A stretch of 64,000 nt of DNA from Chryseobacterium sp. GVT01B (GTDB lineage Bacteria > Bacteroidota > Bacteroidia > Flavobacteriales > Weeksellaceae), in the NCBI RefSeq assembly GCF_019970045.1, contig NZ_JAHXYI010000010.1, forward strand, positions 62,001-126,000. Reading direction: 5' to 3'. A program made the translations under genes and the position numbers. Under the pieces are notes generated by a model that did not search any database, was not told the origin of the DNA, and was given only the letters and a program-made list of their open reading frames with translations. The stretch's first letter is position 1. Every line of letters starts with the position of its first letter. Below are positions 41,798-50,526 of this stretch, piece after piece.

Positions 41798-42784
41798 TTA
41801 TGATGAATGGTTAGAATAAACGTCAGGATTTGCACAATTCGGCATTTTTTCATTTTTTGAAAAAGCGATGATATTTCCTGCTGCCACTCTTGCCATCCCG
41901 TTTCTGGCTTCAATAGTGGCAGAACCAATATGTGGTAAGATACACACACTTGAAAGTTCAAGAATAGGATCGTCTGGAGACATAGGTTCCGGGTTGGTGA
42001 CATCAAGACCCGCACCCCATATTTTTTGATCAACCAACGCCTGATACAAATCTTTTTGATTGTGAAATCCACCTCTGGCAGTATTGATGAAAATAGCATT
42101 TAGTTTCATCTGTTCAAAGATGGACTCATTGAACAATTCTTTTTGGTCAGGGGTAAAATTGGCATGAACACTCAATACATCTGAGTTTTTGATCAGCTCT
42201 TCAAAAGAAACATATGTTGCTCCCAATTCCCTCTCAGCTTCTTCGTTATGATGGCGGTTGTGATAAATGATATTCATTCCAAAAGCTTTCTTTGATTTTT
42301 CAGCCATTTCATAACCGATACGCCCGAGTCCGAAAATACCGAGGGTTTTGCCATAAAGTTCCTGTCCTAAAGCATGCAAAGGATCAAATGCGCCCCAGCT
42401 TCCGTCTTTTACTTTCCTGAAGTTGAAGCTTGCCCTTCTTGCCACCGACTGCATGAGTAAAAAAGCAACATCTGAAGTTGCCCTGCTTAAAACATCAGGA
42501 GTATTACCCACCGGAATGTTCCTTTGGGTAGCTTCTTTGATATCCACATGATCAAACCCCACAGAATATAATGCAATGGCTTTCACGTTCGGGCAGGCTT
42601 CAAAGAAGTTTTTGTCATATTTAAATTCTGCTCCAATACTTAAAATAGTATCGGTATTTTTACAGTAATTCAGCCATTCTTCATAAGAAAGGTTTTCTTT
42701 TTCCGGAATTGTAATTTCCAGTCCTGCTTCTTTCAGCATTTTAATTCCTGTTTCGGGAATTCTTTTATTGATAAAGACTTTCAT
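41798..42784 (-). CDS. D-isomer-specific 2-hydroxyacid dehydrogenase
   Basis: A 328-residue NAD(P)-dependent enzyme of the glyoxylate/hydroxypyruvate reductase-like group. The Rossmann motif LGIFGLGRIGYEMAEK is near 150, followed by HNRHHNEE, which disfavours an acidic NAD-specific residue and so suggests NADPH. Catalytic R in NTARGGFHN, E in DVTNPEPM and H in ILPHIGSA are all present. The substrate (glyoxylate, hydroxypyruvate or glycerate) cannot be decided from sequence. Confidence 0.9.
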   Translation of the reverse strand: MKVFINKRIPETGIKMLKEAGLEITIPEKENLSYEEWLNYCKNTDTILSIGAEFKYDKNFFEACPNVKAIALYSVGFDHVDIKEATQRNIPVGNTPDVLSRATSDVAFLLMQSVARRASFNFRKVKDGSWGAFDPLHALGQELYGKTLGIFGLGRIGYEMAEKSKKAFGMNIIYHNRHHNEEAERELGATYVSFEELIKNSDVLSVHANFTPDQKELFNESIFEQMKLNAIFINTARGGFHNQKDLYQALVDQKIWGAGLDVTNPEPMSPDDPILELSSVCILPHIGSATIEARNGMARVAAGNIIAFSKNEKMPNCANPDVYSNHSS

Positions 42785-42812
42785 TGTTATGGATTAATGA
42801 TTATAAATAAAA

Positions 42813-42837
42813 AACCTCACTCGCAAAAAGTAAGGTT
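42813..42837 (-). terminator. terminator after the 87-residue protein gene
   Basis: Arms AACCTCACT and AGTAAGGTT with one mismatch, 7-base loop, and an A run that reads as T on the minus strand. Confidence 0.6.
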
Positions 42838-42858
42838 CCTGAACTTTAATATTAAAAA

Positions 42859-43122
42859 TTATTTCTTTTCATCTGAATGGTCTTTGTTCTTCTCCCAGGC
42901 TTCAGAAGCAATTTCCTGAATCTCGGCCCAAACTTCTTTCGCGGATTTCTGAGCTTGTGTCATAAATCCCTGTTTGGTTGCTTCCTGATTCCTGCTTTTC
43001 ATGTCATGAATGTAATCTTTTACCTGCTGGGAATAACTTTCTACGCTATATCCCGGATTATTATTCAGGTTTTTCTGAAGATTACTAAAATCATGTGACG
43101 CTTTGAATCTGTTCGTGTCCAT
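42859..43122 (-). CDS. small hypothetical protein
   Basis: An 87-residue, charged, probably helical protein (FSNLQKNLNNNPGYSVESYS near the start, AKEVWAEIQEIASEAWEKNK near the end). No signal peptide or transmembrane segment. No family recognised. A terminator follows, and the gap upstream (43123-43319) holds one decayed GGCTAAAGCC repeat. Confidence 0.65.
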   Translation of the reverse strand: MDTNRFKASHDFSNLQKNLNNNPGYSVESYSQQVKDYIHDMKSRNQEATKQGFMTQAQKSAKEVWAEIQEIASEAWEKNKDHSDEKK

Positions 43123-43192
43123 AATAATAGATTTAGTGATTGGGTTCTCTTATGAATCCAATTTTCATTCCGAAATGAGTTAAAATATTTTA

Positions 43193-43252
43193 AATTTTGG
43201 CTAAAATCAGTTGAATATTTATTATAAAAAAAGGATTAAAGCCCCTTCCTAT
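43193..43252 (+). repeat. decayed GGCTAAAGCC-type repeat
   Basis: AAATTTTGGCTAAAATCAG, then GGATTAAAGCCCCTTCC and CTATTAAT: the layout of the family is kept but both palindromes are mutated. Confidence 0.5.
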
Positions 43253-43319
43253 TAATAATATTAATTAACAAAGGCATTGGTGTTTGAGACCAGTTCTTTT
43301 ACAATTCTAATAAATAAAA

Positions 43320-43970
43320 TTATTGATTGGTATTTCCAAGCATAGGAACAAATTTATACGCCCCGAATTCCTCTTTTTCAAATTCTGTAGGCCCTATTTT
43401 GGTAAACCTGTATAAAACCTGCTCATCAGTAGGTCCTAATGGAATCACCATAATTCCTCCGACGTTTAATTGTTTTAAAAGCTCTGTTGGTAAAGTAGAA
43501 GCACCACAGGTTACTATAATTTTATCAAAAGGAGCAAAAGTAGGAAGCCCGGCAAAGCCATCTCCAAAGCTCTGGAATTTTGGAAACAGGTGAAGCTCTC
43601 TGAGTTTCTTTTTGGAAAAATCAAAAAGGTCTTTCTGTCTTTCAACCGTGTATACATGAGCTTTCATTGCTATTAAGACAGCCGTCTGATATCCGCATCC
43701 GGTACCAATTTCCAGGACTTTTTCGCCTGGTTTTACCTGCAGCAGTTCAGACTGTTCTGCTACCGTGGAAGGATGGGAGATAGTCTGATGCGCTAAGATG
43801 GGAAATGCCCTGTCTTCATAGGCAAAATCTTCAAAAATACTTTCGATAAAAAGGTGTCTTGGAACTTCACTCATTGCCGAAAGTACATTTTCGTCCGAAA
43901 TTCCAATTCTGTATCGAAGGTAATCTACTAAAATCTTTCTTTTTCCTTTATGTACAAACGAATCCTGCAT
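43320..43970 (-). CDS. pcm: protein-L-isoaspartate O-methyltransferase
   Basis: A 216-residue SAM-dependent enzyme that repairs isoaspartyl residues in aged proteins. The AdoMet motif VLEIGTGCGYQTAVL near 85-99, the preceding TISHPSTVAEQSELL, and FDKIIVTCGASTLP followed by GGIMVIPLG are family hallmarks. Length is normal. Single gene, preceded by 100 bp and a terminator at 44033-44062. Confidence 0.95.
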   Translation of the reverse strand: MQDSFVHKGKRKILVDYLRYRIGISDENVLSAMSEVPRHLFIESIFEDFAYEDRAFPILAHQTISHPSTVAEQSELLQVKPGEKVLEIGTGCGYQTAVLIAMKAHVYTVERQKDLFDFSKKKLRELHLFPKFQSFGDGFAGLPTFAPFDKIIVTCGASTLPTELLKQLNVGGIMVIPLGPTDEQVLYRFTKIGPTEFEKEEFGAYKFVPMLGNTNQ

Positions 43971-44032
43971 TTGACAAAAGTAAGAAATTAGAAATTAGAT
44001 TTCAGAAATTGAAGCAAAGAATTATCCACAAA

Positions 44033-44062
44033 AAGAAAGCAATCAAAAAATGACTGCTTTCT
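44033..44062 (-). terminator. terminator after the lipoprotein gene
   Basis: Arms AGAAAGCAATCA and TGACTGCTTTCT (one mismatch) around an A-rich loop, with T-rich sequence outside on the minus strand. Confidence 0.65.
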
Positions 44063-44071
44063 TCTTATTTC

Positions 44072-44719
44072 TCAATCCCATTTTATTGGATAAGGTCCAT
44101 AAAAATCGCTGAAGGTATTATCAGCACATCTTTTTCTCACAAAAAAGTTATAGTTCACTGTTTTAGTTAATCCTATGTAAATAGCTTTTTGACCTGAAAT
44201 CACTAATTCTCCGCTCGCAGGTGGTGCAGAACTGGTTGTCAAAACAGTTTCATATGCAGAAATGCCGTCATTTTCCCAGGTTATTGTAGCATCAAAAGTG
44301 GAGGAATAAACGGAAGAAGTAGTCTTTGAATACGTTGCATATCCCGGTTTTATACAGGTTGTTGTATTGCTGGCCAAAACGGTAACAGGTCCCGCCCAGT
44401 TGCTCCGGCCATTGTCTATTCCGCAGTTTTTTCTTACGTAAAGATCATATTTATTATTCTTATATAATGGAAGACTATAGGAATTCTTATAGGTTACAAC
44501 TGTTGTTCCATTTCCTAAAGTAAAACCTTGCTCCCCATACTGTATTTCATAATATCCTTCGCCATGGCTAATCATATTCCAGGAAAGCTGGTTACTTCCT
44601 TTTTCAAATATCAAATTTTCCGGAGTTCCACATTTAGCCTGCGGGTCATATGGACTATCTCCTATACATCCGGCAGTACATAATCCTAAGATGAGTAATA
44701 TCGAAACTATTCTTTTCAT
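44072..44719 (-). CDS. putative lipoprotein with fibronectin type III-like repeats
   Basis: A 215-residue protein with a lipoprotein signal (MKRIVSILLILGLCTAGC; lipidated C18). The mature part has two similar halves, each with a conserved Cys and an aromatic/'VRKxC' end: NNKYDLYVRKNCGIDNGRSN and VNYNFFVRKRCADNTFSDFY. This resembles the fibronectin type III-like modules common in Bacteroidetes surface proteins. Function unknown. Confidence 0.75.
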   Translation of the reverse strand: MKRIVSILLILGLCTAGCIGDSPYDPQAKCGTPENLIFEKGSNQLSWNMISHGEGYYEIQYGEQGFTLGNGTTVVTYKNSYSLPLYKNNKYDLYVRKNCGIDNGRSNWAGPVTVLASNTTTCIKPGYATYSKTTSSVYSSTFDATITWENDGISAYETVLTTSSAPPASGELVISGQKAIYIGLTKTVNYNFFVRKRCADNTFSDFYGPYPIKWD

Positions 44720-44853
44720 CGTTATTTTTCTGACCGTGAATTTACTGTAATTTCTTTAATGAACACATGCGTTCATTCTTAAATATCTCCAAGTGAAAAG
44801 TCATGTATTTTATAAATGTACATTCACTATATTTACAAAAATTTAATACAGCT

Positions 44854-45816
44854 ATGTTAAAAGCAGGTTTGGTAGGTGCCGGACACTTGGGAAAAATACA
44901 TTTAAAACTTCTTAATCAATCAGATAGATATGAATTTGTAGGTTTCCATGATAAAGATGTTGAAAACGGAAAGAAATTAGAAGCAGAATTCGGATATAAA
45001 TATTTTGAAAATTTTGATGAATTGCTTGAGCAGATTGACATGCTTGATATTGTCACTCCTACAGTTTATCATTACGATTATGCTTTAAAAGCCATTGAAA
45101 AAGGTCTTCATTTCTTTATTGAAAAACCGGTAACCCAGACTCTTGAGCAGGCAGAAGAAATTTTACGTTTATGCCAGGAAAAAGGGATCAAAGCACAGGT
45201 AGGACACGTTGAGAGATACAATCCGGCCTTTATTGCCACTAAGGAATATATCAGCAATCCGATGTTCATTGAAATCCACAGGCTGGCAGAATTTAATCCC
45301 CGCGGGACAGACGTTTCTGTAGTACTGGATCTTATGATCCATGATCTGGATATTCTGTTGAGTATGGCTAAATCTAAGGTTAAAAACATCCATGCAAGCG
45401 GTGTTTGTGTGGTAAGCAAAACTCCGGATATTGCCAATGCGAGAATAGAGTTTGAAAACGGATGCGTAGCTAACCTTACCACCTCCAGAATTTCTATGAA
45501 AGCCATGAGAAAAAGCAGATTCTTCCAGAAAGATGCTTATATTTCTGTGGATTTCCTTGAGAAAAAGGCTGAAGTGATCAGAATGAAAGATGCTCCTGAA
45601 AACCCTACTCCATTTGATATGATTATTGAAAATGCAGATGGAGAAAAGAATCAGATCCTCTTTGAATACCCAAATATTCAGTCCAACAATGCTATTTTGG
45701 ATGAATTGAATTCTTTTGCTGATGCCATCACAGGTGACAAAAATGTAGAGGTTTCTCTTGAAGACGGAACTGAAGCATTGAAAGTCGCTTTGGAAATCAT
45801 GAGGCTGATCAGCTAA
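44854..45816 (+). CDS. Gfo/Idh/MocA family oxidoreductase
   Basis: A 320-residue NAD(P)-dependent oxidoreductase. N-terminal Rossmann domain with GLVGAGHLGKIHLKLL at 5-20, then DIVTPTVYHYDYALKAIEKG and the EKPVTQT motif that carries the catalytic Lys. The C-terminal sheet domain includes GHVERYNPAF and DLMIHDLDILL. I start it at ATG 44854 (MLKAGLVGAG); 17 upstream codons precede the Rossmann fold without match. Substrate, probably a sugar or inositol-type compound, unknown. Strong terminator follows. Confidence 0.9.
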   Translation: MLKAGLVGAGHLGKIHLKLLNQSDRYEFVGFHDKDVENGKKLEAEFGYKYFENFDELLEQIDMLDIVTPTVYHYDYALKAIEKGLHFFIEKPVTQTLEQAEEILRLCQEKGIKAQVGHVERYNPAFIATKEYISNPMFIEIHRLAEFNPRGTDVSVVLDLMIHDLDILLSMAKSKVKNIHASGVCVVSKTPDIANARIEFENGCVANLTTSRISMKAMRKSRFFQKDAYISVDFLEKKAEVIRMKDAPENPTPFDMIIENADGEKNQILFEYPNIQSNNAILDELNSFADAITGDKNVEVSLEDGTEALKVALEIMRLIS

Positions 45817-45855
45817 AAATAAAAATATGCTGTTTTTTATGACAGCCATGCATAC

Positions 45856-45900
45856 AATGCTATCTTATAATCGAAGAATGATTATGAGGTAGCATTTTTT
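45856..45900 (+). terminator. Rho-independent terminator after Gfo/Idh/MocA gene
   Basis: Long arms AATGCTATCTTATAATC and GATTATGAGGTAGCATT (one mismatch, G-U pairs) around a 7-base loop, then T run. Sequence 45901-46165 after it is AT-rich with nothing recognisable. Confidence 0.85.
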
Positions 45901-46165
45901 AGTTTCAAATATGTTATTCCAGATATCAGGATCTTTACATTCAATAAAAACTTTTCGTTAAAAATTACTGATTTATCAATTAAAAATCCTTTTCAAAACA
46001 AAAAAACAATATATTTGGAGAACAATTCAATAAAGTATTGAAAGATTTTGTTTTACATATATGGATATCTGACGCAATAAATGATGTGAATACAGCATCA
46101 TCTTATCCTGTCATCATTCATTATAATCTTTAATTTCCCTACTATTTTAAACTATTGAAACCATT

Positions 46166-47896
46166 ATGAAAAGAGCCATTGTAATATCCGTACTTTTATT
46201 GTCTCAATTTGGGACATCACAATTATTAAAGACTTCCGGACAAAAAATCGTTAATGATAAAGGTGAAAATATCCAATTGAGAGGTCTGGGTCCGGGCGGT
46301 TGGATGCTCCAGGAAGGATATATGCTGAAAACAGCTGACTTTGCCGGTCCTCAGTATAAAATCAAGGAGAAGATTGCTGAATTAATTGGTGAAGATAGCA
46401 TGAATGAGTTTTACAAGGCATATCTGAAAAACGGGATCACCAAACAGGATATTGATTTTCTTGCGAAATCAGGGTTCAACTCGATACGGCTTCCCATGCA
46501 TTACAATCTTTACACACTTCCTATTGAAAAAGAGCCTGTAAAAGGTAAAGATACATGGCTGGAAGAAGGCTTTAAAATGACCGATGACCTGCTTCAATGG
46601 TGTGCCGATAATAAAATTTACCTCATCCTTGACCTTCACGCTGCACCGGGCGGGCAGGGAAATGATGTCAATATTTCTGATAATGACAAGTCAAAACCTT
46701 CGCTTTGGGCCAATGAAGAGAATCAGAGAAAAACTATAGCATTTTGGAAAAAACTGGCCGAACGGTATAAAGACAGTCCATGGGTTGGAGGCTACGACCT
46801 GATCAATGAGCCTAATATCAATTTCACAGGTAAAAACCCAAATGGTACTGATGAAATGTCTAATGCTCCGCTTTGGAAACTTCAGAAGGAGATCACTGCT
46901 GCTATCAGAGAGGTTGATAAGAAGCATATTATTTTCATTGAAGGAAACGGCTGGGGAAATAATTATAACGGACTGCCGGCTATCTGGGACAACAATATGG
47001 CTTTCAGCTTTCATAAATACTGGAATTACAATGATGACCAAACCCTTCAGTTTGCACTGGATCTGAGAAAAAAGCATAATATGCCGATCTGGCTTGGTGA
47101 GACAGGAGAAAATTCCAATGTATGGTTTACTGAGCTTATTCAGCTTTTGGATCAACATAATATCGGGTATGCATTCTGGCCGATGAAAAAGATTGATAAT
47201 ATTGCAGGAATCACCAATGTCAAGATCACGCCTGAATATGAAAAGCTATTGGATTACTGGAAAAACGGAGGTGAAAAACCTTCAAAAGATTATGCAAAAA
47301 AAGCTTTAATGCAGATTGCTGACAACTATAAACTGAGCAATACGGAAGTTAAAAAAGATGTCATTGATGCAATGTTCAGGCAGACAAAGGATGCTTCAAC
47401 AAAGCCATTTAAAAATCATCAGGTGCCGGGAAGGATATTTGCTTCGGAATATGATCTGGGAAGAATAGGTTCTGCTTATCTGGATAAAGATTTCATCAAT
47501 CTATGGGTAAGTGATCCTGCAAAAAGATCAGAATGGAACTCCGGACAGCAGATGAGAAATGATGGTGTAGATATTTATAAGTGTAATGATAAGATTACCA
47601 ATCAGTATTATGTAGGAAAAACAGAATCCGGGGAATGGCTCCAGTATACTGTTCAGTCAAAAGGAGACAAAAATTATACGTTTGACATCCGGTATGCATC
47701 AGCCACTGATTCAAAAATAAGGATTGAAACGGCTTCCGGAAAAGTGTTGGCGACGGTACCGTTAGCTTCCAGTGGAGGAAATGAAAACTGGAAAACGGTT
47801 TCTGTAAAAAATATCAGTCTTCAGAAAGGGGAAAACAGTATCAGAATATTCTTTGAAAATGATGGTGTCAATCTGAATTATTTTGAAGTAAAATAG
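46166..47896 (+). CDS. GH5 family glycoside hydrolase with C-terminal carbohydrate-binding domain
   Basis: A 576-residue secreted enzyme. Signal peptide ~1-18. The GH5 (cellulase-type) barrel spans ~25-370: LRGLGPGGWMLQEGYM, LILDLHAAPGGQG, acid/base E215 in YDLINEPN, and nucleophile E312 in IWLGETGEN. The last ~145 residues (ASEYDLGRIGSAYLDKD, GEWLQYTVQSKGDKNYTFDI) form a CBM6-type beta-sandwich. It likely cleaves a beta-glucan or beta-mannan. No type IX sorting domain, so another export route or periplasmic location is expected. Followed by a hairpin at 47917-47949. Confidence 0.9.
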   Translation: MKRAIVISVLLLSQFGTSQLLKTSGQKIVNDKGENIQLRGLGPGGWMLQEGYMLKTADFAGPQYKIKEKIAELIGEDSMNEFYKAYLKNGITKQDIDFLAKSGFNSIRLPMHYNLYTLPIEKEPVKGKDTWLEEGFKMTDDLLQWCADNKIYLILDLHAAPGGQGNDVNISDNDKSKPSLWANEENQRKTIAFWKKLAERYKDSPWVGGYDLINEPNINFTGKNPNGTDEMSNAPLWKLQKEITAAIREVDKKHIIFIEGNGWGNNYNGLPAIWDNNMAFSFHKYWNYNDDQTLQFALDLRKKHNMPIWLGETGENSNVWFTELIQLLDQHNIGYAFWPMKKIDNIAGITNVKITPEYEKLLDYWKNGGEKPSKDYAKKALMQIADNYKLSNTEVKKDVIDAMFRQTKDASTKPFKNHQVPGRIFASEYDLGRIGSAYLDKDFINLWVSDPAKRSEWNSGQQMRNDGVDIYKCNDKITNQYYVGKTESGEWLQYTVQSKGDKNYTFDIRYASATDSKIRIETASGKVLATVPLASSGGNENWKTVSVKNISLQKGENSIRIFFENDGVNLNYFEVK

Positions 47897-47916
47897 TAAT
47901 AATTATCTTAAATTGC

Positions 47917-47949
47917 AGCTCTCTTTTGGTCTTCAAAGGAGAGCTTTTT
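47917..47949 (+). terminator. hairpin with T run between GH5 and beta-lactamase genes
   Basis: Arms AGCTCTCTTTTG and CAAAGGAGAGCT (one G-U pair), loop GTCTT, then TTTT. It looks like the GH5 terminator, but its 3' arm also carries an AAAGGAG sequence and ends just 16 bp before the beta-lactamase ATG. Confidence 0.7.
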
Positions 47950-47961
47950 AATTTCGGTATT

Positions 47962-48840
47962 ATGAAAAAAACAGCATTCTTTTTTCTTCTGATTTCGGCA
48001 TTTACCTTTGCCCAAACTTCTTTGTTGGAACAAAAAATAAACTCAATTCTTAAAAACAAAAAAGCAACTGTTGGTGTTTCTGTCTCAGGCTTTGAGAACA
48101 GTTTTAAATATGATAAAAATGCAGACAAAAAGCTACCGATGCAAAGTGTCTTCAAATTCCATATTGTCGCTGCAGTTCTGAATGCTGTAGATCAGGGAAA
48201 GCTTTCATTGGATCAGAAAATTGCACTGAATAAATCAAATTTACTTGAAAATACTTGGTCCCCGCTACGCGATCAATATCCGGGAGGAAACGTTGAAATT
48301 CCGTTAAGTGAAGTTATTGAATATACTGTTGCTAAAAGTGATAATAATGGCTGTGATATTCTTCTCAGGCTATTGGGCGGAACTCAGCCTGTTCAGAGAT
48401 TCATGGATTCCAAAGGAGTGAAGGGTTTTCAGATCAAATATAATGAAGAGGCAATGCATAAAGACTGGAAAGTTCAGTATGAAAATTACAGCACCACAAA
48501 ATCTGCAGTTGATGTCCTGAAAAAGTTTTATGACGGAAAATTATTATCCAAAAAATCAACAGATTATCTGATGCAGGTCATGTTATCTACTTCAACAGGA
48601 TTAAACAAAATGGTAGAGCAACTTCCAAAAAACACTACTGTGGCCAGAAAAACGGGAGCTTCCGGAAAAAATAAGGCAGGTTTAACAGGGGCAGAAAATG
48701 AAATCGGCATCGTTACTTTACCCAATGGAAAACATTATGCATTAGCTGTATTTGTCAGCAATTCAATGGAAACGGATGCGGTAAACTGCAGGATGATTTC
48801 TGATATTTCCAAGGAGGTTTGGGAATATTTTAATAAATAA
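47962..48840 (+). CDS. bla: class A beta-lactamase (subclass A2, CGA/CME-like)
   Basis: A 292-residue periplasmic serine beta-lactamase. Signal peptide ~1-18 (MKKTAFFFLLISAFTFAQ). Motifs: S62-V-F-K65 (S70xxK), S126-D-N128, the omega-loop acid E162/E163 in YNEEAMHKDWKVQYEN, and K230-T-G232. The YNEEAMHKDW omega loop and KSAVDVLKKF are features I recall from the A2 enzymes of Flavobacteriia (CME, CGA, PER-like), which are often extended-spectrum. I start it at ATG 47962; a TTG-started frame from 47926 would overlap the hairpin. Intrinsic chromosomal gene, no mobile element nearby. Confidence 0.9.
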   Translation: MKKTAFFFLLISAFTFAQTSLLEQKINSILKNKKATVGVSVSGFENSFKYDKNADKKLPMQSVFKFHIVAAVLNAVDQGKLSLDQKIALNKSNLLENTWSPLRDQYPGGNVEIPLSEVIEYTVAKSDNNGCDILLRLLGGTQPVQRFMDSKGVKGFQIKYNEEAMHKDWKVQYENYSTTKSAVDVLKKFYDGKLLSKKSTDYLMQVMLSTSTGLNKMVEQLPKNTTVARKTGASGKNKAGLTGAENEIGIVTLPNGKHYALAVFVSNSMETDAVNCRMISDISKEVWEYFNK

Positions 48841-48872
48841 AATTTTAAGCTTATTTTTAAGCGATTTTTAAC

Positions 48873-49283
48873 ATGAAAAAAATAATAGTAACAACGGCTC
48901 TGCTGGCTTTCACATTCTTTTACTCACAAAAGAATCAGAATTATCTGGAGATCAGCTATGGAAGTGTATGCTGCGGCCCGCCTTCAGACAAACCTGTCCT
49001 TAGCTTTCTGAAGGAATTTAAGAATAAAAGCAGGGTAAAAAGCCTGGAAATTCTACAACAAAAAGGAAGAGGCAGAGAAGGTGAATTCACATTATATGTT
49101 GGTACTGACTACCTTACAAAAAACCAGAAAAGCCGTCTTATAAGAGGGCTGACAGCTACTGTTTCTAATCAGAACAACAGTAAGAAAAATCAAAGTACAG
49201 GAACCGTTTTCTTTGACTCGGCAACGGTTGTTTCTCAATCGGATCTTACTGACGTAAAAAATTTAACTATCTATAAAAAATAA
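48873..49283 (+). CDS. small secreted protein of unknown function
   Basis: A 136-residue protein with a Sec signal peptide (MKKIIVTTALLAFTFFYSQ). The mature part has SYGSVCCGPPSDKPVLSF, with adjacent cysteines in a Gly/Pro context, then a basic segment (QQKGRGREGEFTLY). No family recognised. It is 32 bp after the beta-lactamase gene and only 7 bp before the next gene, so all three may share a transcript, though the functions look unrelated. Confidence 0.65.
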   Translation: MKKIIVTTALLAFTFFYSQKNQNYLEISYGSVCCGPPSDKPVLSFLKEFKNKSRVKSLEILQQKGRGREGEFTLYVGTDYLTKNQKSRLIRGLTATVSNQNNSKKNQSTGTVFFDSATVVSQSDLTDVKNLTIYKK

Positions 49284-49290
49284 AGGAAAA

Positions 49291-50184
49291 ATGATCAAAA
49301 ACATTGTCGTTATCGGAGCGGGAACCATGGGAAATGGTATTGCACATACTTTCGCACAAAGCGGTTTTAAAGTAAATCTTGTAGATGTATCTCAGGAAGC
49401 TCTGGACAGAGGTTTGAAAACCATTACTACCAATCTTGACAGAATCATTGCAAAAGGAAACCTTACAGAGGAACAAAAAGCTGAAACGCTGGGGAATATC
49501 ACTACCTTCACAGCACTGAATGATGCAGCAGGCGCTGCAGATCTTATTGTAGAGGCTGCTACAGAAAATATGGATCTTAAACTGAAGATCTTTGGCCAAA
49601 TGGATGAACTGGCTCCTGAAGGCTGCATCCTTGCCACCAATACTTCATCTATATCTATTACAAAAATTGCTGCAGCTACCAAAAGAGCTGATAAAGTAAT
49701 CGGAATGCACTTCATGAACCCGGTTCCAATTATGAAATTGGTAGAAATCATCAAAGGCTATTCTACTTCTAAAGAAACTTTTGATGCAATCTATGAAATG
49801 AGCAAAACTTTGGGTAAAGTTCCTGTAGAAGTGAATGATTATCCAGGTTTTGTGGCTAACAGAATTTTGATGCCAATGATCAATGAGTCTATCGAAACGC
49901 TTTATAACGGAGTGGCTGGTGTAGAAGAAATTGATACGGTAATGAAATTGGGAATGGCACATCCAATGGGCCCGCTTCAGCTGGCAGACTTCATTGGTCT
50001 TGACGTATGTCTTGCAATTCTGAATGTAATGTATGACGGTTTCAAAAATCCAAAGTATGCGCCTAATCCACTGCTTGTAAATATGGTAACAGCAGGGAAA
50101 CTTGGTGTAAAATCAGGGGAAGGATTCTACGATTATTCTGAAAGCAAAAAAGCTGAAAAAGTTTCAAAAATGTTTTTGAAGTAA
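49291..50184 (+). CDS. 3-hydroxyacyl-CoA (3-hydroxybutyryl-CoA) dehydrogenase
   Basis: A 297-residue NAD-dependent enzyme that oxidises or forms (S)-3-hydroxyacyl-CoA. Rossmann motif VIGAGTMGNGIAHTFAQSG at 5-23, NTSSISITKIA, the signature GMHFMNPVPIMKLVEII with the catalytic His, and DYPGFVANRILMPMINES. Length (~295) is that of the short, single-function 3-hydroxybutyryl-CoA dehydrogenase (Hbd/PaaH) and not the FadB fusion. The exact pathway cannot be fixed from the window. Confidence 0.9.
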   Translation: MIKNIVVIGAGTMGNGIAHTFAQSGFKVNLVDVSQEALDRGLKTITTNLDRIIAKGNLTEEQKAETLGNITTFTALNDAAGAADLIVEAATENMDLKLKIFGQMDELAPEGCILATNTSSISITKIAAATKRADKVIGMHFMNPVPIMKLVEIIKGYSTSKETFDAIYEMSKTLGKVPVEVNDYPGFVANRILMPMINESIETLYNGVAGVEEIDTVMKLGMAHPMGPLQLADFIGLDVCLAILNVMYDGFKNPKYAPNPLLVNMVTAGKLGVKSGEGFYDYSESKKAEKVSKMFLK

Positions 50185-50236
50185 TTTTAAAGTCAATAAT
50201 TTTATTTATCTTTGAGAAAGTTAAAACATTAAAAAA

Positions 50237-50476
50237 ATGAAATTACCAAAGTTTTTATTAGCAGATAATTCGGAGTTTCCAGAAGATCTATTCGTAGTTC
50301 ACACAGAATATCCAAGATTTATCTTAAACGTTGAGGAAGAAGAAGTTGAATGGTTAGATGATCTTGAAGGTGATGATGAAGAAACTATGGCAGACGAAGC
50401 TACTAAAGTAGTAGAAGCAGCGTTTAAATGGTGCGACGAAGAGTTGGCTAAGTACGACGAAGAAGAGGAAGATTAA
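50237..50476 (+). CDS. small acidic conserved protein
   Basis: A 79-residue protein (MKLPKFLLADNSEFPEDLFV), rich in Glu and Asp (VEEEEVEWLDDLEGDDEE), no signal peptide. A -7 element TATCTTTG lies at 50207-50214, 23 bp before the ATG. I recall close relatives as conserved hypotheticals of Flavobacteriia, but no function. A perfect palindromic terminator follows at 50495-50520. Confidence 0.75.
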   Translation: MKLPKFLLADNSEFPEDLFVVHTEYPRFILNVEEEEVEWLDDLEGDDEETMADEATKVVEAAFKWCDEELAKYDEEEED

Positions 50477-50494
50477 TAACACTCTAAAACATAA

Positions 50495-50520
50495 AAAAGG
50501 AACTCAATTGAGTTCCTTTT
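50495..50520. terminator. bidirectional terminator
   Basis: A perfect 26-bp palindrome, AAAAGGAACTCAA and its complement with no unpaired loop base, followed on the plus strand by a T run. It lies between the convergent genes ending at 50476 and 50527. Confidence 0.85.
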
Positions 50521-50526
50521 GTTTTT

